A stretch of DNA of 40,635 nucleotides from a miscellaneous Crenarchaeota group-6 archaeon AD8-1 (GTDB taxonomy: Archaea; Thermoproteota; Bathyarchaeia; Bathyarchaeales; Bathycorpusculaceae): the NCBI GenBank assembly GCA_001273385.1, contig LFWW01000022.1, forward strand, positions 1 through 40,635, given 5' to 3'. The notes beneath the pieces are model-generated. The model saw only the letters and a list, made by a program, of their open reading frames with translations, was not told the origin of the DNA and made no database searches. The translations under genes were made by a program, and so were the position numbers. This document shows, in pieces, positions 1 through 7,594 of the stretch (the first letter of the stretch is position 1; every line of letters starts with the position of its first letter).

Positions 1-539
1 TCTTGTCTTGCCTCCAAGTATTGCTTCAGGACAAGAGATGTTTCCTCATTAAAGAAGCTCAACCAAACTTTCTTAGTCTCTCCTAAATGAGATTTGGGTT
101 TAATCATTCTTCTCTCAAAATTAATATCGCTAATGAATAAGTCCAAAACTTCCATGCGTCTCAAACCGCTAGAAGCATAAATTAGAAAAAGAGCTTTCAT
201 CTTTATTGAATCTAAAGCCGTATAAAATTTTTGCATCTCATTTCTGGAAGGAACAATTTTTGGCTTAAACACTTGTTTAGGAAATCTGAAAGTCTCCACA
301 ACTTCGGGCTTATTAAGGAAATCTCTGAAAAACACTTTTAGACTCTTGAGCAAGTTTGAATAAGCTGAATTTCCAACACCATTCAAATCTTTAAGATAAC
401 TTCGAACATCTTCTCTTGAAATCTCTGAAGGATTTTTTCCTATAATTTTAAGAAACTTTCGAATATACCAGACTTTCTCTTTTGCAGTTCTTTCAGCTCT
501 CTTCAAATCTACAACCTGAAAATCAAAGAAATTATCCAT
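1..539 (-). CDS. Tyrosine recombinase (archaeal integrase), C-terminus beyond window edge
   Basis: This reading frame, found by translating the minus strand, gives 179 residues and is still open at base 1. Residues about 10-90 look like a SAM-like core-binding domain. The catalytic domain begins near residue 98 and shows the box I arginine in 'YASSGLRRMEVLDL' (R127). The box II H-x-x-R and the Tyr nucleophile would lie outside the window. The ATG at 539 has a GGAG (545-548) five bases upstream, so it is a credible start. However, the frame stays open upstream through the tRNA fragment to 635, with TAA at 636-638 just past the tRNA end, so the gene could also be the C-terminal part of a partitioned integrase. 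It reads away from the att site into the element, which must lie to the left. Confidence 0.85.
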   Translation of the reverse strand, partial: MDNFFDFQVVDLKRAERTAKEKVWYIRKFLKIIGKNPSEISREDVRSYLKDLNGVGNSAYSNLLKSLKVFFRDFLNKPEVVETFRFPKQVFKPKIVPSRNEMQKFYTALDSIKMKALFLIYASSGLRRMEVLDLFISDINFERRMIKPKSHLGETKKVWLSFFNEETSLVLKQYLEARQ

Positions 540-590
540 TAAAGCTCCGATTTCTTGCCTGAGATTCTTTTCTGAAAGAAGCTCAACATG

Positions 591-635
591 TGCTTGACGT
601 GCAGAAGATCGCTGGTTCGAATCCGGCCCGGCCCA
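591..635 (+). other. tRNA 3'-half duplicate, probable attR of an integrated element (tRNA-Val GAC)
   Basis: This is an incomplete tRNA. An anticodon loop TTGACGT (594-600, anticodon GAC) is followed by a 3' anticodon stem GCAGA, variable bases AGATC, a T-arm GCTGG-TTCGAAT-CCGGC (611-627) and a 3' acceptor strand CCGGCCC with discriminator A635. No 5' half precedes it: the upstream bases cannot form an acceptor strand or D-arm. Integrases that target tRNA genes regenerate the gene at one end and leave a 3' copy at the other, so this is read as attR. The intact tRNA should lie left of the window. The Val identity rests on the loop alone and is less certain than the tRNA call. Confidence 0.75.
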
Positions 636-729
636 TTATTATAGTCTTATTTTATAAAAAAAGCCGCTATAGAAAATTATAAATAATGAACCTTTACAAA
701 TAAGATTTCTATAATTTGGAGGCTTATTT

Positions 730-1578
730 TTGCTTGAACTATTAGCTAATCTTTCTGTTCTCATTTTCGTGATCACCAGTATGCTGCAAATGGGTTTTAG
801 TCTAACAATAAATCAGATAATTGAGCCTTTAAAGAACTATAAGTTAGTGATTGGAGCTCTACTAGCAAATTTTGTGGTAGTACCACTTATCGGTTATCTT
901 GTTATTTTGATTATTCCGCTTGAAACAGATCTTGTAATTGGTTTGGCATTGCTAGCAACTGCTGCTGGAGCTCCTTTTCTGCCTAAACTTGCACAGATCG
1001 CAAGGGGTGATCAAGCATTTTCAGTTGGACTGATGGTTCTCCTTATGGGCATTACTGTTATCTATGTACCAGTGGTTCTGCCTTTATTATTGGAGGGCGT
1101 AAGTATTAACCCATTAAGCATAGCTAGTTCCCTTGTCATACTGATGATAATACCTCTTACTATTGCTTTATTCACAAGATCACGTTACAAAAGTATAGCG
1201 GATTCTCTTCGTCCTTATATGGGTCAAGCTTCCTCAATTTTCTTAATTCTACTAACGATTCTGATGCTGGTTGTTAATTGGGAATATTTGATTGGAGTAA
1301 TTGGAACTGGGGCAATAATAGCTCTGATAATATTTGCCCTTGGGAGTTTTGCTGTTGGTTACTTGTTTGCAGGCAAAGATAAAACTAAAAGAAGTGTTAT
1401 GGGACTTGGAACTGCTCAAAGAAATATTTCAGCGGCCCTTATTGTTGCTACTCAAAACTTTTCAGCTCAACCTGATGTCTTAATTATGCTATTAACGGGG
1501 GCATTAGTAATTTTTATCGTTTTGTTTCCAATTGCAGGCGAATTAGGTCGTCGAGGAAAAAAAGAAACATCAACTTAA
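730..1578 (+). CDS. BASS/SBF-type (bile acid:sodium symporter family) membrane transporter
   Basis: The product is 282 residues and almost wholly hydrophobic, with about nine to ten membrane segments, as in the sodium/bile-acid and ACR3-related BASS family. Landmarks are the N-terminal 'LQMGFSLTINQIIEP', the mid-protein 'ATAAGAPFLPKLAQIARGD' and the late 'LGTAQRNISAALIVATQNF', matching the two conserved core motifs of these carriers. The TTG at 730 is chosen because a strong GGAGG (718-722) lies seven bases before it and no better in-frame start follows. The substrate cannot be read from sequence; an organic anion taken up with sodium is the family expectation. It is the first host gene after the att site and has no operon partner. 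Confidence 0.8.
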   Translation: MLELLANLSVLIFVITSMLQMGFSLTINQIIEPLKNYKLVIGALLANFVVVPLIGYLVILIIPLETDLVIGLALLATAAGAPFLPKLAQIARGDQAFSVGLMVLLMGITVIYVPVVLPLLLEGVSINPLSIASSLVILMIIPLTIALFTRSRYKSIADSLRPYMGQASSIFLILLTILMLVVNWEYLIGVIGTGAIIALIIFALGSFAVGYLFAGKDKTKRSVMGLGTAQRNISAALIVATQNFSAQPDVLIMLLTGALVIFIVLFPIAGELGRRGKKETST

Positions 1579-1711
1579 ATGCAGAAACAAACTGTCTTAA
1601 TTCTTTAAAAAAAATAAAATTATACTTCATTTTTGGATAATTTACACAAACCTAAGATTATATATTATCTATTCAGATTTATGCGTTAGGAAACAACTTT
1701 TTCACTTTATA

Positions 1712-1846
1712 CTATTTATGTGCAATAAAATCACAAAAAGGAGTGCCACAATTAGCACAAACTGGACAATGTTTACTTCGACTATAGATGATTGGAGAAT
1801 ATTCTGAATTTTTGCATATTGGGCACATATATTTGGTTTTAACCAT
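1712..1846 (-). CDS. 44-residue zinc-ribbon micro-protein
   Basis: This short frame reads from ATG at 1846 to TAG at 1712. An AGGGGGA Shine-Dalgarno sequence lies just upstream (about 1853-1859). Among 44 residues there are six cysteines, in two CxxC knuckles (CPIC, residues 8-11; CPVC, 27-30) plus C33 and C38. This is the composition of a small treble-clef or zinc-ribbon protein. The good ribosome site, regular cysteine spacing and isolated position make it a likely gene despite its size. Its function is unknown; small archaeal zinc proteins of this kind are often RNA- or protein-binding. Confidence 0.65.
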   Translation of the reverse strand: MVKTKYMCPICKNSEYSPIIYSRSKHCPVCANCGTPFCDFIAHK

Positions 1847-2158
1847 TAAAATCCCCCTAATATCAATAATTATTATAGTATTATTCACATAACTAAAATT
1901 TTCTCTATAATTACTTCAAAACTAAATTTTAATTATGTCTTAAATTTTATGCTTTTTTTAAACAAAATTCTTGAATCTGATTTTTTCTATTTTTATCGAA
2001 TTATTCTTATAATTTCTTGTTTTTGAGTAATTAATTTTAAATATAAGATTGGGAATAATTGAATCAGTAATAGATAGATTTCTCAGAGAAGGTTATTATT
2101 AACTGTTTCAAAGGTTCTATTTTATTACCAATTGAAGATTAATGGAGGAGAGTTGGTT
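1847..2158. other. Intergenic region, very AT-rich
   Basis: No coding frame or RNA gene is visible. The stretch holds the 5' flanks of the divergent micro-gene (minus) and the small gene at 2159 (plus). A TATA-like TTTAAATATA around 2037-2047 could serve the plus-strand gene with a leader of some 85 bases. The rest is A/T runs. Confidence 0.4.
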
Positions 2159-2368
2159 ATGAATGGATTTTCAGGGATAGCCTTCAAAATGGAAGAAAGT
2201 ATTAAGGCAAAACTTATAGAGATAGGTGCAACTTCAAAAACTAGGGCTGTAGCAATCCAAGATACAAATCTTGACACTCAAGAACTGAATTGGCTCGATT
2301 ATATTGCTGGTGGCTTATTTGCTCAAGTCAAGAAAACAAATGACAGACGATATTATGTTTCGAGCTAA
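2159..2368 (+). CDS. Small hypothetical protein, 69 residues
   Basis: I do not recognise this protein. The start is placed at ATG 2159, not at the upstream in-frame TTG 2132, because a strong GGAGGAG (2144-2150) lies eight bases before the ATG. The product begins MNGFSGIAFKMEES and is mixed alpha/beta in character, with no cysteine pair, membrane segment or signal peptide. The C-terminal 'LFAQVKKTNDRRYYVSS' resembles the wing end of a small winged-helix protein, but that is only an impression. It is convergent with the OB-fold gene, 39 bases apart. Confidence 0.55.
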   Translation: MNGFSGIAFKMEESIKAKLIEIGATSKTRAVAIQDTNLDTQELNWLDYIAGGLFAQVKKTNDRRYYVSS

Positions 2369-2407
2369 AGATATATTTATTTTTTAAAGCAATCTAATAC
2401 AAATAAT

Positions 2408-3028
2408 CTACATTTTATCAGAATTATTGATTGTAGTTAGCGTTCCTTTTTTTCCTAAAGATAGCTGTCTTTCTCCTCTAAAAGCTGATGCTTGAGCATT
2501 TTCAATTTGAACAATATCTCCTTTATTTACGCTATCGATTTGTTCATTCCAAAGACATAGTTTAATTGTTCCAGTTTTATCTCCAATTAAAACTTTTACA
2601 ATATTGGCATTATTGCCATACCTAGTAACAACCCGTTTAGGTTCAGCAATTTCTAAAACCTTTGCTTTTAAATTAACTTTAGTCATTCCAGGACGTAAAT
2701 CTTTTATGTTATTTGAAGGAGTTGTTTTGTTTTTCTTTGCTAAATATTTTCTAATGGAGGTTGTTTCCATGAAATTGCTTAACTGATTATTTCTATCCAA
2801 TAGAAAGTTATTGGCAACAGGAAATTGAGCAATAACTTGTGAATCTTTTTTGACTAGAAAAATTGATTTATCTCTTAATTTTGTTCTGAGTTGAATGGTT
2901 AAATGATCACATTGAACTATTTTTTTATTTTCTGCTTTTCTAAGAGCATTTTGGAATTTATCAGGAGAAATATCATTTTTTATTGCTAAAAAAGCTAGAT
3001 ATTCTCCAATGGATCTTTTTTGTCTCAT
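2408..3028 (-). CDS. OB-fold nucleic-acid-binding protein (RPA/SSB-like domain at C-terminus)
   Basis: The product is 206 residues from the ATG at 3028. That start is preferred over the upstream ATG at 3076, which would overlap aIF-1A, because an AAAAGGAG sits six bases before it, just after the aIF-1A stop. The C-terminal 95 residues form a clear single-strand-binding OB fold: 'DLRPGMTKVNLKAKVLEI', then 'VLIGDKTGTIKLCLWNEQ' and 'GDIVQIENAQASAFRGERQ' are the standard strand landmarks of archaeal RPA-like proteins. The N-terminal 100 residues are basic and unassigned. The gene lies 14 bases downstream of aIF-1A and is very likely co-transcribed with it. Binding to ssDNA or RNA is inferred. Confidence 0.8.
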   Translation of the reverse strand: MRQKRSIGEYLAFLAIKNDISPDKFQNALRKAENKKIVQCDHLTIQLRTKLRDKSIFLVKKDSQVIAQFPVANNFLLDRNNQLSNFMETTSIRKYLAKKNKTTPSNNIKDLRPGMTKVNLKAKVLEIAEPKRVVTRYGNNANIVKVLIGDKTGTIKLCLWNEQIDSVNKGDIVQIENAQASAFRGERQLSLGKKGTLTTINNSDKM

Positions 3029-3042
3029 CAGAAACTCCTTTT

Positions 3043-3348
3043 TTAGATTTTTAGATACCCTTTGTTTCTTAACCATTCAACTTGATTTTTTCTATATCTC
3101 CAAAAAATGTCTCCACGTTTATCAGATTGAAAATCCCAAGGTGATACTAAAACAACATCTCCTTCTCGAACCCAAACTCTTCTCTTTAGTTTTCCTCGTA
3201 TTCTGCATAATCGTTCTTTACCATCCTGACACTTAACCAAAATTCTTTCAGAGCCAAGCATTTTAATTGCAATGCCCAAAACATCGTTTTCACTAGGCAT
3301 TATCATTCTCTCTAGATTTCCTTCTGATTTAACTTTTCTCTTACCCAT
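3043..3348 (-). CDS. eif1A: Translation initiation factor aIF-1A
   Basis: The product is 101 residues, the usual archaeal aIF-1A length. It has the S1-type OB fold of eIF1A: a basic N-terminus (MGKRKVKSEG), 'VLGIAIKMLGSERILVKCQDG' (family 'G.v..mLG..r..v.c.DG'), then 'RIRGKLKRRVWVREGDVVLV' and 'KRGDIFWRYRKNQVEWL'. The factor binds the A site of the small ribosomal subunit during initiation. The ATG is the only sensible start. It heads a two-gene unit with the OB-fold protein, and a ribosomal protein gene (eL38) lies close by on the other strand. Confidence 0.93.
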   Translation of the reverse strand: MGKRKVKSEGNLERMIMPSENDVLGIAIKMLGSERILVKCQDGKERLCRIRGKLKRRVWVREGDVVLVSPWDFQSDKRGDIFWRYRKNQVEWLRNKGYLKI

Positions 3349-3712
3349 GTTGACCGTCTTTTTATAACTTCATCAGCTTTTATTAGAACATTTTAAGGAA
3401 AACAAAGATTTAGTTTTTGATTCCTTTTGCTCTTCCTTTGAAAAATTCTAATTAATCTATGAAGGAGATAGCCCAATATATTAGTATAACTCCAAAAAAT
3501 TCGTTTTTTAACTTAGAAATTCCAATTTTCAACAATATTTTGTTAAAAAATAAGAGTTAAGAATGTTTTATTGAAAAACCTGCTTATTTATTTCTTATTC
3601 TTTTTTTTTAAAAATAATTTTAACTTTTTTTATTTGATCATATAACGATATTTTAAGCTTGCCTAAACAATTAGACAATATCTAATTTTTCTCTTTTCTA
3701 AATTTTGAAAAT
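3349..3712. other. Intergenic region upstream of aIF-1A
   Basis: These 364 bases are extremely AT-rich with no supported gene. They contain the upstream region of aIF-1A (a TTATAAAAAG on the minus strand lies close to its ATG) and T runs near 3602-3610 that could end transcription. No stable hairpin or tRNA-like fold was recognised. Confidence 0.4.
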
Positions 3713-3922
3713 TTATTTTTTTAATTCTGAAATTTTTCCTTCAAAACTTCGTAAATTCTCTTCACAAATACCTTTTTTCCATTTACAAATTCCGTTGACT
3801 ATTTCACCAAGATAATATTCAAATTCTTCATTTGATATATTACTCGCACTTTCTACGCGATAAATAATCTCATCTTTATCTCGACTTGCAGTAATTGCCA
3901 CTAGAATGTTATTATTATCCAA
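3713..3922 (-). CDS. Small hypothetical protein, 69 residues
   Basis: The protein is unrecognised. It is acidic and soluble, starts at TTG 3922 with GGGAG nine bases upstream (3932-3936), and has two cysteines (KWKKGICEE and NGICKW). There is no membrane segment and no known motif. The ribosome site and balanced composition make it more than a random frame, but its existence needs homologues to confirm. It is transcribed away from the eL38 gene. Confidence 0.45.
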   Translation of the reverse strand: MDNNNILVAITASRDKDEIIYRVESASNISNEEFEYYLGEIVNGICKWKKGICEENLRSFEGKISELKK

Positions 3923-4020
3923 AATGTTTTTCTCCCAGAAGTTAATTTGTATGATTTTAAATTTAAATTATTCTAAATTATTAATTGGAGATATAGTGAA
4001 ATTATCTGAATATTTAGTCT

Positions 4021-4029
4021 TTTATATTT
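4021..4029 (+). promoter_or_regulatory. Candidate TATA box for eL38
   Basis: TTTATATTT lies 63-71 bases before the eL38 ATG, which would give an mRNA leader of about 45 bases. A second similar motif (TTTATATC, 4057-4064) is too close to leave room for the Shine-Dalgarno site. This is motif matching only. Confidence 0.35.
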
Positions 4030-4091
4030 CTTTTACCACAACAGATAAAAACTGGCTTTATATCCTTGAAATCACTAAGGTGAGGATTCTA

Positions 4092-4286
4092 ATGCCCTCT
4101 GAAGTATTTGATGTTGATAAATTTGTAGAAATGAGTGCTAATGCAAAATATTGTCTGGTAAAAAGAAATAAAGAAAATATCAAACTAAAACTCAGAACGG
4201 CCTCTAGGTTATATACTTTGAAGGTTGATCTTATAAATTCTGACGAAATAATAAAAAAGTTGAAGTGTGAAATAAAGGAAATTTAG
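4092..4286 (+). CDS. rpl38e: Ribosomal protein eL38
   Basis: The product is 64 residues from ATG 4092. It aligns along its whole length with eukaryotic and TACK-archaeal L38e: an N-terminal 'MPSEVFDVDKFVEMS', basic 'CLVKRNKENIKLKLRT', the diagnostic 'RLYTLKVD' (compare 'YLYTL' in eukaryotes) and a C-terminal 'ADEIIKKLK'-like helix. A longer open frame starts at 3906, but its first 62 residues are unlike the family, and a GGTGAGG (4079-4085) sits six bases before the ATG used here. eL38 is a large-subunit protein found in eukaryotes and in TACK/Asgard archaea but not in euryarchaea, so it is also a taxonomic marker. The aIF-1A gene lies 0.7 kb away. Confidence 0.9.
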   Translation: MPSEVFDVDKFVEMSANAKYCLVKRNKENIKLKLRTASRLYTLKVDLINSDEIIKKLKCEIKEI

Positions 4287-4366
4287 CGATATTTTTCAAA
4301 AAGATAATTGTAAATCTTAAAGAATTGGTAAATTTAAAAGTATAAGCATTTAAGGAGGCCTCTTTT

Positions 4367-4786
4367 TTGAGCGAAGAAAAAAATAAAAACCATCTTGAAA
4401 TTAAAGCAGAACAAACTGGCAAGACAGTTGGTAATATTCACAATGAGGAATGGCAAAAAACCAAAGAAGTTGAAAGAGAATTAGCAAAAGATGAACAAGA
4501 AGAAAAAAAAGTTCAAATTGACAAGAAAAATACTGATGAAACAATAATTTATTGTTCTAGATGTGGTTCAAGAAATAGGTCAAACGCTAATTATTGCAGT
4601 AAGTGCGGTGCAAAAATTGTGATTTCTCAGAATAAAATGGAAGATTCAGCAAAGAAAATTGGGGAAAGTATTGGCAAAGTTGCAAAGAAAGGTTGGGTTG
4701 CTGTTTCAGCTGCTGGAAAGGGCTTTATGAATGGAATACAAGGAGAAGAAAGTAGAGAAAAACCAGCAAAAGAAGAAAATAAGTAG
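4367..4786 (+). CDS. Zinc-ribbon protein with charged N-terminus
   Basis: The product is 139 residues from TTG 4367, behind an excellent AAGGAGG (4352-4358) eight bases upstream. Residues 1-58 are highly charged and probably helical. A compact zinc ribbon follows with ligands C63, C66, C77 and C80 ('YCSRCG...NYCSKCGAKI', the zinc_ribbon_2 pattern). A C-terminal segment (about 90-125) has a glycine/alanine-rich amphipathic stretch and then a charged tail. There is no signal peptide. The role is unknown; such ribbons usually mediate protein or nucleic-acid contacts. It lies 80 bases after eL38 and may share its transcript. Confidence 0.7.
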   Translation: MSEEKNKNHLEIKAEQTGKTVGNIHNEEWQKTKEVERELAKDEQEEKKVQIDKKNTDETIIYCSRCGSRNRSNANYCSKCGAKIVISQNKMEDSAKKIGESIGKVAKKGWVAVSAAGKGFMNGIQGEESREKPAKEENK

Positions 4787-5060
4787 TAGACTTATTAATT
4801 TGAACTTCCACGAGTTGCAATCGGACTCTACAGAGGTTTAATTGACATTAAACTAATATTCTTGCGTTTGATATTCTCCTGATATTGGAGACATTTTGTT
4901 TTCTTTTGATGCGCTGCCTAACCAAGAAAAATTCTCTTATTTTTTGTATTTATATAAGCAAATAAAAAATTGGATATTAAATTGCTTTTCTGATAAAAAA
5001 AATTTAAGAGAATAAATTAGATTTATTCCTTTACCATCAGACTTGTATTATTCAAATTGA

Positions 5061-6275
5061 CTATACTTTAGCATTATACCTAAATTGATTTATTTGTTGT
5101 TTTAGCGTTAAGATATTATAATATATAGTCATTAGAAAAGGAGAAAAATCCGCTCTTGAAAAAAAGGTGGATACACTAATGCCTTTCAATGAATTAATCC
5201 ATTCTGCCAATGAAAGATTTCTTTTAATAAACATGCTAAATGAAGCCATAAAATCGGGTAAAAAATATATGCTTTTTAATCCTATTTTATAATTTTCAAT
5301 ATATTCATTTTTTTCACCAATAGCATCCAAATATGATGAAAACATAATGTCTGCCCCACAATCTGCGGAAAGCCAAAAGTGCCACCAAGCTCTGGCATTA
5401 ATTTCCAAGATCTTCATTTTTCCGTCTCTTTCATCTTTTTTAAACTCCGCACTCATTAGTCCATTATAGCCAATTTCTTTCAAAAAATTATCGACTTTAA
5501 TTTTTTGGGGTCCTATTTTTGTTAGAGGTATACTGACACAAAGAGTAGAATTACCAAATTCTGGAGGCCATATTCTTATCCTCTGTCGTGCAAAAAGAAC
5601 TGTAGGATTATGCTCTTTATTATAATATCCTTCGAATTGAAAGGAGTTAGTTGGGGGTCCAGGAATAATCTCCTGAAACATAACTTCAATTTCATGTTTT
5701 ATTGCCAATTGATAGTGTTGGATTAGTTGTTTTGGTGAATATGCAAAAAAACCTTTTCCTTGCCCAGTAAACGTCTTGCTAAATAACTGTGAATTTGATG
5801 GTCTAATGAATATTGGGTAAGTCAGATCTGCTCCAATTCGTTTAGTATCATCCAAATCTTCAGGGAAAAAGGTTGCTGGATAATCAATTTTATGATGATT
5901 TAATTCCTTGTAGAACTTTTTTTTGTTCACTAAGATATCTACAGGTTTTTTATTGCCAACTACAAAATGAAAATCGTCAACAAAATCTTCTTTTATTTGT
6001 GAGAGAAGAAGAGCATCTAAGTCAGAAGTAGGATATACTACAGCACGCTTACCCAAGTTTCTACTGATTGTATGTAGAACTTTTTTTAAGATTTTTTCGT
6101 TCTCTCTAAACTTAGGAGTTATGTAAGCCTTTTTACAGAATTTGCTGTATACAGCTTCATCTTTTTTATTCACAACGAGGTACACATCTATCCCAAGTTT
6201 TCCAAGTACTCGCGCTATTCCTAGGCCTGTCAAACCGCCGCCCAATACTATAACTGGACTTAGATTTTTACTCAA
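5061..6275 (-). CDS. ATP-grasp ligase of the COG3919 type
   Basis: The product is 404 residues from TTG 6275, with GGAG shortly upstream. Residues 6-40 are a Rossmann-like pre-ATP-grasp domain ('VIVLGGGLTGLGIARVLG'). The ATP-grasp fold follows, with 'YPIFIRPSNSQ' as the nucleotide-binding lysine/arginine strand, 'VMFQEIIPGPPTNSF' as the adenine-hinge strand, and 'GLMSAEFKKDERDGKMKILEINARAWW', in which E and N are the metal ligands. The overall order matches predicted ATP-grasp enzymes that join a carboxylate to an amine. The substrate is unknown, and no peptide or sugar gene lies nearby to suggest one. It appears monocistronic. Confidence 0.75.
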   Translation of the reverse strand: MSKNLSPVIVLGGGLTGLGIARVLGKLGIDVYLVVNKKDEAVYSKFCKKAYITPKFRENEKILKKVLHTISRNLGKRAVVYPTSDLDALLLSQIKEDFVDDFHFVVGNKKPVDILVNKKKFYKELNHHKIDYPATFFPEDLDDTKRIGADLTYPIFIRPSNSQLFSKTFTGQGKGFFAYSPKQLIQHYQLAIKHEIEVMFQEIIPGPPTNSFQFEGYYNKEHNPTVLFARQRIRIWPPEFGNSTLCVSIPLTKIGPQKIKVDNFLKEIGYNGLMSAEFKKDERDGKMKILEINARAWWHFWLSADCGADIMFSSYLDAIGEKNEYIENYKIGLKSIYFLPDFMASFSMFIKRNLSLAEWINSLKGISVSTFFSRADFSPFLMTIYYNILTLKQQINQFRYNAKV

Positions 6276-6473
6276 TCTTTGATCTCCATATTCAAAATTA
6301 GGTTATTTTCTTGATCCTATATAAATTACTTTTTAAAATTTTCTACTCTTTTGTAGAACAAAATTACTGAATATTAGAGTTATCATTAAGGTCTAGGATA
6401 TATTTCACAATAAATTCTTTTGAATGCACCAGATTTTATTTTTTGAAGTTAAACTTATACTTAACATACAACT

Positions 6474-6782
6474 CTAAGAGTCTGAAGAGGTTTTATTGTT
6501 TTGTGTAGTAGTGCTTTCTTTTAAGTTCTTTATATCTTCTTGAGTGTGGTTTAGAGTAATTACGTCTCCAAATCGTTTTACATAAGTTATTGGTATACAA
6601 ACTATTAATGCTCCTAATTTTGGTTTTTTTAATCCCATTTCTTTTATAGCTTCTCTATTCAACTTTACATCTAAATCTGTTATTTTCCAAGTGTTAATGT
6701 CTGCGTGAACTCCATCGATTTCACCTAGGTTTTGGGCATCTAGTGTTATCACTTTTAATCCTATCATGTTTTTGGTTTTCAT
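6474..6782 (-). CDS. PRC-barrel domain protein
   Basis: The product is 102 residues from ATG 6782. Residues 5-80 form a PRC barrel: 'MIGLKVITLDAQNLGEIDGVHAD' is the typical opening (G-x-x-V-x-...-G-x-I), followed by 'WKITDLDVKL' and 'VCIPITYVKRFGDVITL'. The tail is polar. Archaeal single-domain PRC barrels are small beta-barrels used for protein-protein or RNA contacts; some have been linked to cell division, but nothing here assigns that role. It stands alone between the ATP-grasp gene and tRNA-Gly. Confidence 0.8.
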   Translation of the reverse strand: MKTKNMIGLKVITLDAQNLGEIDGVHADINTWKITDLDVKLNREAIKEMGLKKPKLGALIVCIPITYVKRFGDVITLNHTQEDIKNLKESTTTQNNKTSSDS

Positions 6783-7012
6783 TTGTTTGTCAGCCTATGG
6801 CTATATTATGGTATGATATTTGAATTTTTAGTTTTCTTTTTTCTCAATTATTTTATGTTTTTATATTTTTTATTTTTTTTACGTACTTTTTTCCATGGAT
6901 TTTCTTTTTTTATACATGTTCTGTTCTTGTTTAGTAATTTTGTATCTTTTCTTTTTTCTTGTAACTTTTTATAAACAAACAAGAAATGAATTTAGCTTGT
7001 GTGTGTGTTTTT

Positions 7013-7089
7013 TGGTGCGGTCGCCGGGATTTGAACCCGGGTCACCAGGTTGGCAACCTGGAGTACTAACCAAACTATACTACAACCGC
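7013..7089 (-). tRNA. tRNA-Gly (GCC), 3' CCA encoded
   Basis: The cloverleaf is complete on the minus strand from G1 at 7089. The acceptor is GCGGTTG/CGACCGC, the D-arm GTAT...AGTAC, the anticodon stem CCAGG/CCTGG around loop TTGCCAA (anticodon GCC), and the T-arm CCGGG-TTCAAAT-CCCGG. The discriminator A at 7016 is followed by CCA in the genome (7015-7013). All stems pair and no intron is seen. It lies 39 bases downstream of the DUF123 gene on the same strand. Confidence 0.97.
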
Positions 7090-7128
7090 CGCCTAAACGA
7101 TAAACTACGTAATCTTCACAATATTCTC

Positions 7129-7536
7129 TTAAAAAGCATTACGTTTTTCAATTAATTTATTTAAAACATTTTTTAAAGATTTTTTATCCTTTATATAAAA
7201 TAGATGACTAATACATTTACAGTCAGAGGATCCAAATCTTATTGTGGCTTTTCCTGTTTTACTAATTGATGTTGCTATATTACATTCCTCTGTTTTGAAT
7301 GCTTTTTTGAAAAATATCTTTGATACATTCACTTTTTTATTTTTGAGAAGATAGTCAATATGCCAAAATAGTTTTTTCTCTTTCCTAAGATGTCTTTTGA
7401 TACGTTGATGGAAATTAGATTGAGCAGAACCAACATATGCATAGATTCCTTTTTTAAAAACTAATTCACCTAAGGCTCCTACACTTATTACACACTGGTT
7501 TGCCACTTTAATGACAAGAACATATACATATCCCAA
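7129..7536 (-). CDS. DUF123-type GIY-YIG nuclease-like protein (Uri superfamily)
   Basis: The product is 135 residues from TTG 7536, with GGAG eleven bases upstream. The first strands 'YVYVLVIKV' and 'KGIYAYVGSAQ' hold the GIY-YIG-like pair in the altered form typical of DUF123. They are followed by 'RIKRHLRKEKKLFWHIDYLL' (conserved H-R-R...HWHIDYLL) and the C-terminal 'RFGSSDCKCISHLFY', the family's 'GfGsSDC.C.sHLfy'. Members are compact nuclease-fold proteins of poorly known role in archaea. Length and motifs are complete. It is upstream of tRNA-Gly on the same strand. Confidence 0.88.
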   Translation of the reverse strand: MGYVYVLVIKVANQCVISVGALGELVFKKGIYAYVGSAQSNFHQRIKRHLRKEKKLFWHIDYLLKNKKVNVSKIFFKKAFKTEECNIATSISKTGKATIRFGSSDCKCISHLFYIKDKKSLKNVLNKLIEKRNAF

Positions 7537-7594
7537 AGAGCCTATTTCTCCTTTTAAATCAAATGTTTTTCTTTGAAAAAATTTTTAATTTACA

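Noticed and set aside
4801-5060. Possible small RNA (short stem TCTCC/GGAGA and nearby TGATG) between the zinc-ribbon and ATP-grasp genes
   Set aside because: The stem is five base pairs and no complete C/D or H/ACA box set is present.
6783-7155. Overlapping Phe/Leu-rich frames before and across tRNA-Gly
   Set aside because: They arise from T-rich non-coding DNA, and one runs antisense through the tRNA ('SPGFEPGSPG' is the usual translation of a tRNA).
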